A DNA stretch of 54,814 nt from Streptomyces novaecaesareae. Lineage in GTDB: Bacteria > Actinomycetota > Actinomycetes > Streptomycetales > Streptomycetaceae. Of the stretch, positions 1 through 8,361 are shown in pieces (positions within the stretch are counted from its first letter, which is position 1; the number at the start of each line of letters is the position of its first letter). Under the pieces are notes generated by a model, which saw only the letters and a program-made list of their open reading frames with translations, was not told the origin of the DNA and made no database searches. The DNA lies in NCBI RefSeq assembly GCF_000716875.1, contig NZ_JNWQ01000046.1, forward strand, positions 1-54,814, read 5' to 3'. Made by a program: the position numbers and the translations under genes.

Positions 1-210
1 GGTGCTGGGCGCCTCGGGGGTGGGGGCGGCCGGCAGGGCGGGGACGGCGCCGGCGCCGGGCGTCACCGAGACGGCCGCCGGGGTGGAGACCGGGGCGGAG
101 GCGGCGGCCGGGGCGCCGTTGTCCGCCGGACCGCAGGCCGTGACGCCGACGGCGGCGATGACGGCCAGCGGAACAACCTTCGCAATACGGGCGATAACGG
201 ACGCGCTCAT
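1..210 (-). CDS. Putative lipoprotein, N-terminal part (cut by window edge)
   Basis: The minus-strand frame from the ATG at 210 is open to the window edge (70 codons). It begins with a short basic stretch, a hydrophobic core (VVPLAVIAAVG) and a lipobox-like VTAC with Cys at residue 26. An Ala/Pro/Thr-rich segment typical of an extracytoplasmic linker follows. A GGGGGGA ribosome binding site lies just upstream. The functional domain would lie outside the window, so no role can be given. An ECF-type promoter at 335-362 points at this gene, which links it to the sigma factor at 1924-2601. Confidence 0.7.
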   Translation of the reverse strand, partial: MSASVIARIAKVVPLAVIAAVGVTACGPADNGAPAAASAPVSTPAAVSVTPGAGAVPALPAAPTPEAPST

Positions 211-334
211 GTGACAGTCCCCCCAGAGACCTGGTGATGGTGGTGGTCGGATGAACGGGCGCCTTCCCTCGCGCCCCGAGGAGCCGGCCCGAGCCCCGGC
301 TCCGCCGGCTCGCTCTCCCCGCCTCTCACCCTGA

Positions 335-362
335 TAGACGTCCATCCCGCCGGGGGGTTGCA
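335..362 (-). promoter_or_regulatory. ECF sigma promoter upstream of the lipoprotein
   Basis: Read on the minus strand, TGCAACC (356-362) and CGTCTA (335-340) are separated by 15 bp. The same pair with the same spacing (TGCAACC-N15-CGTCCA) lies upstream of the ECF sigma gene at 2728-2755. The identity extends upstream into a shared GAACCCG-type stretch. AAC followed by CGTC is the usual form of ECF promoters. Control by the local sigma factor is inference. Confidence 0.65.
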
Positions 363-408
363 GCCGGGTTCCGAATATTTCTCGCGAGCTCTCCCCGGAA
401 CGCCGAAA

Positions 409-445
409 GGCGCCGCGACCAGGGGAAACCCCTCGTCACGGCGCC
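409..445. terminator. Intrinsic terminator hairpin after the sigma/membrane-protein operon
   Basis: A 17-bp near-perfect stem (409-425 with 429-445, two mismatches) has an AAA loop. It sits 22 bp beyond the stop codon of the minus-strand gene at 467-1927. On that strand it is followed by TTT. Confidence 0.7.
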
Positions 446-466
446 TCAAGGACGGCCCGCCGCAGG

Positions 467-1927
467 CTACTTGACGACCGCCACCGGAACGTTCTGCTCA
501 CCCAGGACGGTCAGCGGCCCCGGCGGGTACGGCAGCGTGGCCTGGACGGCCAGCGGCATCGTCCCGGGCCCGTCCGCCGGGTCCAGGGTCATCCGGTACG
601 TCACCTTGCGGGTCGACCCCGGCGCCAGCGGGAACCAGGCCGCCTTGCTCACCATCGCGTAGTCCATGCCGCCCCCGATCGAGAGCGGCACCTGGGTCCA
701 GCCGCCGCCGTCCTGGCGCTCCAGCGTGCCGGCGTTCATCAGCAGGACCGAGCTCGGCGGCGTCCCCGCGTACTCCTTGGTGAACACCAGCGGCTGGACC
801 TGGTCGTAGGTCTTCTGGCCGGTGTTCCGGTACGTCACGGTGAAGGTCACCGGGGTGCCGTTGGCGTGGATCTGCTGCCCGGCACCCAGGCCGCCGTCGA
901 CCGTGACGGCGATGTCGTTGCTGCTGTTGCTGCTGCTCGACGAGGAACCCGACGCAGGCGCCTTGTGGCCGCTCACGTCCAGGCTGTTGACGATCGACGC
1001 CAGACCCGCCTGGTAGTCGTCCTTCAGCCCGTTCGCCACCACGAACACCTGGTCCGTACTCATCCCCCACAGCTGGGCCGTGAAGGTGTCGCCGGGCTTG
1101 CAGGTGACCTTCCACTGCGTCTTGTCGACCGTCTTCCCCGCCGTCGTCGGACGGCTCCGCACGGGCGAGCCGATCGAGGAGTAGCCGTTGGCGGGGAAGT
1201 AGGGGCGGCCCCAGATCGGGCAGTTCGGCTGGTGGCCCCAGCCGCTCTCCGCGCTCAGGTCGGCCATCGTGGGCCAGGCGCCACCGTCGAGCTCGTCCGG
1301 GCTGTTGTACGCCACGACCAGGACGCCGTACGGCTCGCACTTCGCCGGCGCCCAGCCCTGCTGCGGGTCCGTCGGCGCGCCCGGGCTCAGGACGCAGACC
1401 TGGCTCTCCGAGACCGGCACCGCCTTCCAGCCCGCCGGGACCTTGAACTTGACGCCGCGGAAGGAGTACGGGGTCGCCGAGCCGGCCGGCGGGGTGGTGA
1501 TGGTGGACGACGGCGCGGAGGACGGGCCGTCGGCCAGCGGGAGCTCGGTCTCGGGTTCGCCCGTCGGGGAGCCGGTGTCGGTGGGGGTGGCCGTCGGACT
1601 GGGGGCGGTGGTCGGCTCCGCGGTCGGGCTGGGGGAGGTCGTCCCGGTGGCGGCCGGCGGCGGGACGACCTGGTCGTGGGCGACCGGCTCACCGTGGAAG
1701 GTGAGCACGCCGAGCGCCATCGCGGCGGCCAGGCCGAGCGGCACGGTGACGGCGTACACCGGGCGCAGTCGGCGGATCCGGGTCTTCGGGGGCGCGGCCG
1801 GGCGCAGGCTGTTCGCCGTGACCAGGGAGGCGCGGGCACCCATCGCCTCGCGGAGCAGCCGTTCGGTCGGAGTCTCGGCCGGCCCGTCGCCGTCGCCGCC
1901 GATCCGGCGGGGGAGCTTGTCGGTCAT
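467..1927 (-). CDS. Single-pass membrane protein coupled to ECF sigma factor (possible anti-sigma or co-regulator)
   Basis: 486 aa. The ATG at 1927 overlaps the sigma-factor stop codon as ATGA, so the two are translationally coupled. Residues 1-56 are a polar, basic cytosolic segment and about 57-77 are one membrane helix. Residues about 85-145 are a Pro/Ser/Thr-rich linker. The rest is a large exported domain with a Ser/Asn-rich spacer (near 325-340) and a C-terminal beta-rich domain resembling the conserved-repeat domains of surface proteins. No zinc-binding HxxxCxxC anti-sigma motif is visible, so an anti-sigma role rests only on gene order and topology. The exported part has several Cys that could form disulfides. 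Confidence 0.75.
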   Translation of the reverse strand: MTDKLPRRIGGDGDGPAETPTERLLREAMGARASLVTANSLRPAAPPKTRIRRLRPVYAVTVPLGLAAAMALGVLTFHGEPVAHDQVVPPPAATGTTSPSPTAEPTTAPSPTATPTDTGSPTGEPETELPLADGPSSAPSSTITTPPAGSATPYSFRGVKFKVPAGWKAVPVSESQVCVLSPGAPTDPQQGWAPAKCEPYGVLVVAYNSPDELDGGAWPTMADLSAESGWGHQPNCPIWGRPYFPANGYSSIGSPVRSRPTTAGKTVDKTQWKVTCKPGDTFTAQLWGMSTDQVFVVANGLKDDYQAGLASIVNSLDVSGHKAPASGSSSSSSNSSNDIAVTVDGGLGAGQQIHANGTPVTFTVTYRNTGQKTYDQVQPLVFTKEYAGTPPSSVLLMNAGTLERQDGGGWTQVPLSIGGGMDYAMVSKAAWFPLAPGSTRKVTYRMTLDPADGPGTMPLAVQATLPYPPGPLTVLGEQNVPVAVVK

Positions 1928-2601
1928 CGAACCTTCTCCAGGTGCTTTTCCAAGGCGTCCAGGGCACGACTGGCCGTGGACTTCACGGCGCCCCGGGACA
2001 GTCCCAGGGTCTCGGCTATCTGCGCCTCCGACATGTCGGACCAGTAGCGCAGCACCAGCACCTCGCGCTGGCGGGGAGTCAACTCCTGCAGGGCCACGAG
2101 CACCCGCCGGTGCTCGTCGTTGAGCACCGCGTGGTCCTCGGCGGACGGCGCGTCGGCCTCGTGCGGCGGCACGTACTCGCGGGCGGTCTTGCGGCGGCGC
2201 AGCATCGACCGGGCACCGTTGACCACCGAGGTCCGCAGGTAGCCGAGGGCGTTGTCGAGGTCGTCCAGGTCCTCGCCGTACCGCTGGTAGAGCTGGGTGA
2301 AGGCCTCCTGGACGACGTCCTCGGCCAGGTCCTGGTGGTCGACCAGCAGTACTGCCATCCGGACCAGGCCGAGCCGGTGGGCGTGGTACAGGTCGGTCAG
2401 GGTGGGCCGGTCGTCCGCCGGCTTTCGGCCGCCTCGCAGCAGCCGGAAGCCGGAACGGCGCTGCTTCGCCTGCTGCTCGGTGACGGGGCCGGCGAGCGGC
2501 TCGCCGACCTCCTGCGCGCCGAACAGCACGGCGATCGCGCCACGGACGGAGAAACCCCGCCTCGCTGCCGGCGCGACGGTCGGCCCGATGGCCATGGACA
2601 T
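1924..2601 (-). CDS. ECF RNA polymerase sigma factor, SigE-like family
   Basis: 225 aa. After an unusual N-terminal extension of about 65 residues comes sigma region 2 (LTDLYHAHRLGLVRMAVLLV then DLAEDVVQEAF). A variable linker and region 4 follow (LTPRQREVLVLRYWSDMSEA, then a helix-turn-helix around QIAETLGLSRGAVKSTASRA). This matches the actinobacterial SigE-type ECF group. GGGGGAAAG precedes the ATG. The gene is the first of a two-gene operon with the membrane protein at 467-1927. An ECF promoter at 2728-2755 suggests autoregulation. The trigger is unknown. Confidence 0.92.
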   Translation of the reverse strand: MSMAIGPTVAPAARRGFSVRGAIAVLFGAQEVGEPLAGPVTEQQAKQRRSGFRLLRGGRKPADDRPTLTDLYHAHRLGLVRMAVLLVDHQDLAEDVVQEAFTQLYQRYGEDLDDLDNALGYLRTSVVNGARSMLRRRKTAREYVPPHEADAPSAEDHAVLNDEHRRVLVALQELTPRQREVLVLRYWSDMSEAQIAETLGLSRGAVKSTASRALDALEKHLEKVR

Positions 2602-2727
2602 GTGCGCTTCCGCTTTCCCCCGGGACGGTGACGGCGTTCGCCGGACCGTCAGGACACCTGATCAAGATCGTGATCGGGGGGATCCTCCCAGCTGCTCTCG
2701 GCCCGGTCCCCTCCGCCCCCGTAGCAA

Positions 2728-2755
2728 TGGACGTGTGGCCGGCGTGGAGGTTGCA
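2728..2755 (-). promoter_or_regulatory. ECF promoter of the sigma-factor operon (autoregulatory)
   Basis: On the minus strand, TGCAACC (2749-2755) and CGTCCA (2728-2733) are separated by exactly 15 bp. The arrangement is the same as at 335-362. Transcription would start about 115 bp upstream of the sigma ATG at 2601. The promoter lies 80 bp from the divergent GlxA-type regulator gene. Confidence 0.65.
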
Positions 2756-2835
2756 GGCGGGTTCGAAGAAATTTCCGAGCCGGCCGGGGCGGCTACACTC
2801 ACCGGCATTCCGCCACCCGTGAGCAGGGGGTTCGC

Positions 2836-3918
2836 ATGACCGAGCAGAACGTCGAGGGCCCGGTCGGCATCGGTACGGAGGTCGGCCCCCGGTTTCGGCC
2901 GCGGCCGGTGGACATCGCCATCGGCCGGCGCCCCGAGCCCGTGCACGACGTCGCGGTGTACGCCTTCGACGGCATGACACCGTTCGAACTCGGCGTGGTG
3001 GTCGAGGTGTTCGGGCTGGCGCGGCCCGAGCTGACCGGGCTGCTGGCGGCCCCCTGGTACGGCCTCAAGGTGTGTGCCGACCGCCCCGGGACAGCACTGG
3101 ACACGGTCGGCGGCTTCGCGCTGACCGCCCGGCACGGGCTGGACGAGCTGGCGGCGGCCGACACCGTGGTGGTGCCCGGAGTGCCGAACGCCTTCGGCGG
3201 CGACGTCTCCCCCGGGCTGGTCGCGGCGCTGCGCACCGCGCACGAGCGCGGCGCCCGGATCGTGTCGATCTGCTCGGGCGCCTTCGCGCTGGCCGCCGCC
3301 GGGCTGCTGGACGGCGGGGAGGCGACCACCCACTGGCGGTACGCCGAGCTGCTCCAACAGCGCCACCCGGCGGTGCGGGTCAACCCGGACGTGCTGTACG
3401 TGGACAACGGGTCCGTGCTGACCAGCGCGGGCAGCGCCGCCGGGATCGACCTCTGCCTGCACCTCGTCCGGCGGGACCACGGCGCCAAGGTGGCCAACAG
3501 CGTGGCCCGCCGCTTCGTGGTGGCACCGCACCGGGACGGCGGGCAGGCCCAGTTCATCGAGGCGGCGGTCCGCCCGGTCGAGGAGGAGGACGACGGGATC
3601 GGCCGCAGCATGCAGTGGGCGCTGGACCACCTGTCGTCCCCGCTGACCGTCCCCGTGCTGGCCCGCGCCGCCCGGATGTCGGACCGCTCCTACCTGCGGC
3701 ACTTCACCGCCCGCAACGGGACCAGCCCGATGCGCTGGGTCGTCACCCAGCGCATCGCGGCCAGCCTGCCGCTGCTGGAGTCGCCGGACGGGACGGTGGA
3801 GGAGATCGCCGCGGCGGTCGGTTTCGAGAGCTCGGCGACCTTCCGCCACCACTTCGGCCGGGTGATGCGCACCTCGCCGACCGCGTACCGGCGCTCCTTC
3901 GGGCGCGGGGTGGCGTGA
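2836..3918 (+). CDS. GlxA-family transcriptional regulator (DJ-1/PfpI domain plus AraC HTH)
   Basis: 360 aa. Residues about 35-215 are a DJ-1/PfpI-like domain (VAVYAFDGMTPFELGVVVEV; nucleophile-elbow-like SICSGAFALAAAGLL). Residues about 255-355 are an AraC-type double helix-turn-helix (LARAARMSDRSYLRHF; VEEIAAAVGFESSATFRHHF). Proteins of this type sense small molecules or serve as regulators; the PfpI domain is usually not catalytic. GGGGG lies before the ATG. The gene is divergent from the ECF sigma gene. The stop codon lies in a 14-bp tandem repeat. The target genes are unknown. Confidence 0.9.
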   Translation: MTEQNVEGPVGIGTEVGPRFRPRPVDIAIGRRPEPVHDVAVYAFDGMTPFELGVVVEVFGLARPELTGLLAAPWYGLKVCADRPGTALDTVGGFALTARHGLDELAAADTVVVPGVPNAFGGDVSPGLVAALRTAHERGARIVSICSGAFALAAAGLLDGGEATTHWRYAELLQQRHPAVRVNPDVLYVDNGSVLTSAGSAAGIDLCLHLVRRDHGAKVANSVARRFVVAPHRDGGQAQFIEAAVRPVEEEDDGIGRSMQWALDHLSSPLTVPVLARAARMSDRSYLRHFTARNGTSPMRWVVTQRIAASLPLLESPDGTVEEIAAAVGFESSATFRHHFGRVMRTSPTAYRRSFGRGVA

Positions 3919-3950
3919 CGCGGGTGGCGTGACGCGGGTGGCGTGACGCG
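3909..3950. repeat. Three 14-bp tandem repeats over a stop codon
   Basis: GGTGGCGTGACGCG is repeated three times without mismatch. The first copy contains the TGA stop of the GlxA-type gene, so copy-number change would not alter the protein. Confidence 0.9.
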
Positions 3951-3979
3951 ACTCGCCGGTGCGGGGCGGCGTGACGCGG

Positions 3980-4753
3980 TTACGCGTTCTCGCGCCGGTC
4001 CGCGTTGGCGACGATGGCGTCGTGCAGCCACTGCGCCAGGCCCGGGGCGATGGTCTCGTACGTGCTCGTCCAGCGCGGGTCCGAGACGTACAGGCAGGCC
4101 AGGCCCCGGTGGATGGTGAACGTGCAGTCGTAGAAGTTCCGGCAGATGTGCTGCCGGTGCTCCTCGGCCAGGTCCGTGGCCACCGTGCCGTCGGCGGGCT
4201 CGCCGGCGGTGATCGCCTCGGCCAGGCGGGTGTTGAGCTCGGTCATCTCGGCTTGGATCCGCTGCCAGTCGGCCTTGGTGTAGTCGCCGGTGCGGCGCTG
4301 GGACTCGGCCCAGGCGGCGGTGTCGCCCCAGCGCTGCTCGGCCTCCTGCTCCCACTCCTCCTGGTAGCCCTCGCCGAAGATCTCGAACTTCTCCTCCGGG
4401 GTCAGCTGAATGCCCATTCTCCGTGCCTCCATGGCGTGTTCGACGGCTGCGGCGAGCTCCTGGAGGTGACTGATCCGGTCGGTCAGCAGCCGGTGCTGCC
4501 GCCGGAGGTGTTCGCTCGGGCTGACCGAGTCGTCGTCCAGGATCGCCGCGATCTCCTCCAGGGGGAATCCGAGTTCTCGGTAGAAGAGGATCTGCTGCAG
4601 CCGGTCGAGGTCGGCGTCCACGTACCGGCGGTAGCCGGACCGGGTACGGCCGGCGGGGGACAGCAGGCCGATCTCGTCGTAGTGGTGCAGGGTGCGGACG
4701 GTCACCTTGGCGGTCTTCGCCACGGCGCCGACCGAGTAGCCCTCACTGGTCAT
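3980..4753 (-). CDS. tipA: MerR-family regulator with TipAS antibiotic-recognition domain
   Basis: 257 aa, starting at the ATG at 4753, which has GGAGG upstream. An in-frame start at 4795 would lie inside the operator and is rejected. Residues 1-70 are a MerR winged helix (YSVGAVAKTAKVTVRTLHHY then GYRRY). A coiled coil follows, and from about residue 115 comes a TipAS domain (LTPEEKFEIFGEGYQEEWEQ; FYDCTFTIHRGLACLYV). In TipAL of Streptomyces lividans this domain traps thiopeptides through a Cys in the FYDC region, and a Cys is present here in that context. The promoter at 4781-4811 has the ptipA layout, so autoactivation is likely. Confidence 0.9.
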   Translation of the reverse strand: MTSEGYSVGAVAKTAKVTVRTLHHYDEIGLLSPAGRTRSGYRRYVDADLDRLQQILFYRELGFPLEEIAAILDDDSVSPSEHLRRQHRLLTDRISHLQELAAAVEHAMEARRMGIQLTPEEKFEIFGEGYQEEWEQEAEQRWGDTAAWAESQRRTGDYTKADWQRIQAEMTELNTRLAEAITAGEPADGTVATDLAEEHRQHICRNFYDCTFTIHRGLACLYVSDPRWTSTYETIAPGLAQWLHDAIVANADRRENA

Positions 4754-4780
4754 CGGAGTTCCTCCCTGGTGCTGACCACC

Positions 4781-4811
4781 ACCCTCGGCTCTCACGTCGC
4801 GTGAGGGTCAA
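4781..4811 (-). promoter_or_regulatory. ptipA-like promoter and operator
   Basis: On the minus strand a -35 TTGACC (4806-4811) and a -10-like GAGGGT (4781-4786) are 19 bp apart. The spacer holds a perfect inverted repeat CTCACG-CGA-CGTGAG (4791-4805). Long spacing with a palindrome between the boxes is the hallmark of MerR-activated promoters. The sequence closely resembles the known tipA promoter. It lies between the regulator and the 3' end of the glycosyltransferase gene. Confidence 0.8.
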
Positions 4812-4815
4812 GCCC

Positions 4816-6042
4816 TCAGGACCCGGCGCCGACCAGCACCCGCTCGCGCCGCCGGGCCGACCGGCGCCCGCCGTCGCCCTGACCGGTGGCTCGCGGACGG
4901 CGGGGCTGCTGGGTGGGCCAGAGCAGCACGTACGCGGCCGAGACCACCACGAAGGCGAGCCGGACGAAGCCCCGGGCCGAGTCCGACGGGAGGAGCAGCG
5001 TGCCGCCGTACAGCGCGGCCAGCGCGATCCAGCTCCACCACGGGACGAGCCGCTTCTGCCCGACCGCGTCCCAGAGCAGGGTGCCGAGCAGGATCGAGGC
5101 CGTGTAGTAGGTGTAGACGCTCGGGTCGAGCAGGATCCGGGCGTCCGCGCCGAGCAGCACCACGGCCGGCCAGCGGCCGCGCCACACCGCGATGCTGCCG
5201 AGGCCGAGGCCGAGCGCGAACTGGGTCGGGCGGTCCCACCAGGGGGTGGCGGGGTCGGTCACCCCGAACCAGCGCAGCGCGGAGGCGGGCTGGTTGGGGA
5301 TGGTGAACTTGGCGGCCGCCATGGTGTCCAGGTTGCCCAGGTAGAACGGCAGCCAGGCGACCGCCACCAGGGCGGCGAACCAGAGCGCGGTGCGCAGCCA
5401 GGCGGGCCGGGGCAGCGCCAGGATCAGCGGGGCGAAGGCGATCGCCCAGGGCTTGGAGTCCACCGCCAGCGCCAGGAAGATGGCGACCTGGGTCGGCTTG
5501 CCGCGGGCCAGGGCGTGTGCGGCCAGGGTGGTGAAGAACAGCGCGAGGACGTCGTCCAGGTGCGCGAAGCGGACCGACACCTCGACCCACATCGGGATGA
5601 AGGCCAGCCCGGCGATCAGCAGGCGCTGCTGGAGCCGGCGGTGGTTGGTGCCGGTGCCCAGGTAGTAGAGGGCCGCGGTGCGGCCGACCACGACCAGCAT
5701 CACCAGGCCGAGCGCGGCGCTCGCCGCCTCGGCGATCAGCTGGCCGGTGTGCGGCGAGAACGGGGCGGTGAGCCGGGCCGCGGCCAGGCTGACCGGGCCG
5801 ATCTGCAGCTCCGGGTGATGGGCGTAGAGCGACAGGCCGCCGTCGGCCTGACCGCTGAAGAGCAGCTGCTCGCCCTGGCGCAGGTAGTGCCAGGAGAAGC
5901 CGCCGCTCGGTTCGACCAGGAAGAACCAGAGCACCGTCCAGGCGACCAGCAGAACGTGGTGCCGACGGAACGGCAGTCCCGCGATGCGCCCGGTCGCCGC
6001 CTCGTAGTCGGTGGTGGCCCGTGCCGTGCGTACTTCCCGCAC
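4816..6042 (-). CDS. Polytopic membrane protein, GT-C/GT87-like glycosyltransferase
   Basis: 408 aa from the GTG at 6042, chosen because GGGGAGAGGACAG precedes it. An ATG at 6084 would add 14 residues. About 9-10 hydrophobic segments run along the protein. An acidic loop FAHLDDVLAL and the segment VDSKPWAIAF are typical of polyprenyl-phosphate-sugar dependent GT-C enzymes of the DUF2029/GT87 type. The C-terminus is a short basic tail. The acceptor and sugar are unknown. The 3' end abuts the tipA-like operator. Confidence 0.7.
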   Translation of the reverse strand: MREVRTARATTDYEAATGRIAGLPFRRHHVLLVAWTVLWFFLVEPSGGFSWHYLRQGEQLLFSGQADGGLSLYAHHPELQIGPVSLAAARLTAPFSPHTGQLIAEAASAALGLVMLVVVGRTAALYYLGTGTNHRRLQQRLLIAGLAFIPMWVEVSVRFAHLDDVLALFFTTLAAHALARGKPTQVAIFLALAVDSKPWAIAFAPLILALPRPAWLRTALWFAALVAVAWLPFYLGNLDTMAAAKFTIPNQPASALRWFGVTDPATPWWDRPTQFALGLGLGSIAVWRGRWPAVVLLGADARILLDPSVYTYYTASILLGTLLWDAVGQKRLVPWWSWIALAALYGGTLLLPSDSARGFVRLAFVVVSAAYVLLWPTQQPRRPRATGQGDGGRRSARRRERVLVGAGS

Positions 6043-6109
6043 CTGTCCTCTCCCCGCCGGTTCCGCCCCCCTCCGGCCGGACATCCTATGTGACGGAGGA
6101 GTACCGTCC

Positions 6110-6152
6110 GTGCCGCCCGCAGGTCCGTCCGGTGGACGGGTGCGGGCGGCAC
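6110..6152. terminator. Terminator hairpin after the LAXTG protein gene
   Basis: A perfect 12-bp stem (6110-6121 with 6141-6152) has a second small inverted repeat in its loop. It lies 28 bp beyond the stop codon of the minus-strand gene at 6181-7317. Confidence 0.7.
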
Positions 6153-6180
6153 GGGGTACTCGGCGAGTGCCCCCTGCGGG

Positions 6181-7317
6181 TCAGCCCTGCTGGCCCGCCT
6201 TGCGGCGACGCAGCACCACGAGGGTGCCGACACCGGCGACCAGGACGGCACCGCCGGTGGCCGCGATCGCCGTGGTGTGATCGCCGCCACCGGTGGTGGC
6301 CAGGGCCTTGTCCGCGGTGGCCGCGGAGGTCTTGGCCTTGGTGACGCCGCCCGGGGTGATCTTCGGCGGGGTGACGGTCGGGTTCTGCACCGGGAAGTCG
6401 ATCGGCTGCGGGGCGTCGCTGCCGCTGTCGCCGGACGGGACCGGGGCGGTCGTCGCACCGGAGTCGGACGGCGAGGCGGACGGCGACGCGGACGGCGAGG
6501 CGGTGCCGGTGGCCGGGGTGGTCGGCGCCGTGGTCGGCGTCGTCGGCCCGGTGGTGGGCGTCGACGTGGTCGTCGCGGTGCCGCTCGGCGACGCGCTGGA
6601 GGTCGCCGAGTGGCTCGGCGTCGGGCTCGGCTTGCCGGTCTTGGTCGGGGTGGGGGTCGGGCTGGGCTTGCCGCCGCCGGCCTTGATGGTGAAGCCGGCG
6701 CCCTTGATCCCGTCGCAGCTGAAGCGGCCGTTGTCGTGCTCGTCGTTGGCGTCGGCCGAGAAGACCACCGGCACGACACCGGCCTTGCCCAGCGGGGCGT
6801 CCTTGGTGAAGGAGGCGCGGACCTTGATGTCGAGGCTCTTGCCCTGGGCGACGAAGAGCAGCGCGTCGTCGGCGGCGTCGCCGCCGCCGGTGACGCCGCC
6901 GAGGAACATCAGCACGGCGCTGTCGTCACCGTCGCCGCCACCGGGGGCGATGACGGCGGTCTTCCAGGTGCCGCCCCCGGGGAGCGAGGCCGGCAGCTGG
7001 TACTCCAGCTTGAGGTCCTTCGCCGCGAGCGAGCCCGCCTTGTTCTTGAACTTCAGCATCGGGTAGGCGACGAAGTCGGTCTTCGTCGAGTTGTCGATCC
7101 GGTAGGTGAACTCGCGGGCGTCACCACCGGCGAAGAAGGTGCCCGGAACACCGCGCACCGAGAGGTCGAGGGCCTGGTGGCCCGCCTTCTCGGCCGGGGC
7201 GGCGGCGGTCGGGGAGCCGGTGGTGCCGACGGCCATGGCGCCCTGGGCGCCGGCCAGCACGAGCGAGGACGCGAGCGCGGCGGCACCGGCGAGGGCAAGA
7301 CTGCGACGTATGGACAA
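6181..7317 (-). CDS. Secreted LAXTG-anchored cell-wall protein
   Basis: 378 aa from a TTG at 7317 with GAGG six bases upstream; an in-frame GTG four codons earlier is possible. It has a signal peptide (SIRRSLALAGAAALASS, cut near AMA), then a beta-rich ectodomain. A long Pro/Ser/Thr/Ala-rich stalk spans about residues 210-320. The C-terminal sorting signal has LATTG near residue 339, a hydrophobic segment and an RRRK tail. LAXTG is the substrate motif of class E sortases in Streptomyces. The ectodomain resembles other Streptomyces surface proteins of unknown function. A terminator lies at 6110-6152. Confidence 0.85.
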   Translation of the reverse strand: MSIRRSLALAGAAALASSLVLAGAQGAMAVGTTGSPTAAAPAEKAGHQALDLSVRGVPGTFFAGGDAREFTYRIDNSTKTDFVAYPMLKFKNKAGSLAAKDLKLEYQLPASLPGGGTWKTAVIAPGGGDGDDSAVLMFLGGVTGGGDAADDALLFVAQGKSLDIKVRASFTKDAPLGKAGVVPVVFSADANDEHDNGRFSCDGIKGAGFTIKAGGGKPSPTPTPTKTGKPSPTPSHSATSSASPSGTATTTSTPTTGPTTPTTAPTTPATGTASPSASPSASPSDSGATTAPVPSGDSGSDAPQPIDFPVQNPTVTPPKITPGGVTKAKTSAATADKALATTGGGDHTTAIAATGGAVLVAGVGTLVVLRRRKAGQQG

Positions 7318-7649
7318 GGGAGACCTCACGGACGTTTCCGGGCGAGGCCCGGGCGCGAGGGGCGGCCGAAGACGCCGCGTCCCCCCGCGAAGCTGAAAGT
7401 GCGACGGAGAGTACCGAACGACCCGGCCGCTCCGGAAGGCGGGTGCCGCACTGTGACCGCGGCTTGGCCGGGGGGCGCCCGGTTCGTCCAACTCCGTCCG
7501 GTGGTAAGGCTTTTGTGCTTTGCCAAATGATGACCGGAGAGTGACGGGTACACGCCCGAAGGACCGTACCGTACGCACGGGCGTGGTGCCGGGCGCCGGC
7601 CCGGGCGGGTCGGCCGCCCGGACTGGGCGTCAGCCGTCGGGGCGGAGCG
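7318..7649. other. Upstream region of the LAXTG gene
   Basis: No convincing gene lies here. The stretch must hold the promoter of the surface-protein gene. A sequence TTGGCAAAGCACAAAAGCC (minus strand, about 7506-7524) is AT-richer than its surroundings and is the best promoter candidate, but no clear -10 box can be assigned. No riboswitch-like fold was recognised. Confidence 0.4.
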
Positions 7650-8276
7650 TCAGCCCGCGAAGAAGGACTTGGCCGCGACCAGCGCCCGCTCGTCGCGCAG
7701 GACGTCCCCCGGGCGGGTGCCGTTGCCGAGCAGCGCGCCGCCCCAGCGCATGCCCATGTACTCGGCGGTCAGCCGGAGCGTGCCGATCAGCGGATCGGCC
7801 ATGTCGTCGCCGGTGGCGAGGGCGGTGACGCCCCAGATGGTGCCGCCGCGCATCCCGGCGCGGAAGTCCACCCCGGGCACCCGGAACCAGGCGGACCAGT
7901 AGTCGAGGTAGAGCTTGGCGCTGGTCGGCAGCGAGTACCAGTAGAGCGGTGCCACGAAGACCAGATCGGTGGCGGCCAGGGTGGCGTCCAGCAGGGTCCG
8001 CTCGTGGCCGACCGGCTCGGGGTAGCGGCCGTCGCCGGTGTGCCGCAGATCCTGGAACGGCGGCAGCGGGTGCTCGCTCAGCCGCAGCCAGCGCTGCTCC
8101 GCCCCGTCGGGCAGGCTCGCCTCGGCGGCCAGCCGGGCCAGGCGCGCGGAGTTGCCGTCGGCGCGGGCGCTGGCGTCGAGGAACAGGAAGCGACGCGGCG
8201 CTTCGGCGTGGGGCTGCGGATCGGACGGCTGCTCGGGCTGCAGGCCGGACGGCTGCACGGCACGCTGGTCGGACAT
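7650..8276 (-). CDS. NADPH-dependent FMN reductase-like flavodoxin-fold protein
   Basis: 208 aa. After a polar N-terminal extension of about 28 residues comes the flavodoxin-like fold. RFLFLDASARADGNSARLAR forms the first strand and the FMN phosphate loop. DLVFVAPLYWYSLPTSAKLY is the isoalloxazine-binding region, with the conserved P-x-YWYS pattern. Such proteins reduce flavins or quinones with NAD(P)H. GGGGGAG precedes the ATG. The next gene upstream on the same strand (8362-9246) ends 85 bp away, so co-transcription is possible. Confidence 0.85.
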   Translation of the reverse strand: MSDQRAVQPSGLQPEQPSDPQPHAEAPRRFLFLDASARADGNSARLARLAAEASLPDGAEQRWLRLSEHPLPPFQDLRHTGDGRYPEPVGHERTLLDATLAATDLVFVAPLYWYSLPTSAKLYLDYWSAWFRVPGVDFRAGMRGGTIWGVTALATGDDMADPLIGTLRLTAEYMGMRWGGALLGNGTRPGDVLRDERALVAAKSFFAG

Positions 8277-8361
8277 CGGAACTCCCCCGTGAAGTACTGC
8301 GGACGGAGGTGCGAGCAGCCGCCGCGTGCCGGTTATTCCGCGCCCGCGCCCCGGACGGCCG

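Noticed and set aside
207..449. 80-codon minus-strand frame upstream of the lipoprotein
   Set aside because: No ribosome site, contains the ECF promoter and the upstream terminator, and has low-complexity composition.
467..2980. Single 837-codon minus-strand frame
   Set aside because: Only the part below 1927 is a real protein. The upstream part overlaps the sigma factor in another frame and has shadow composition; the ATGA overlap with the sigma stop fixes the start.
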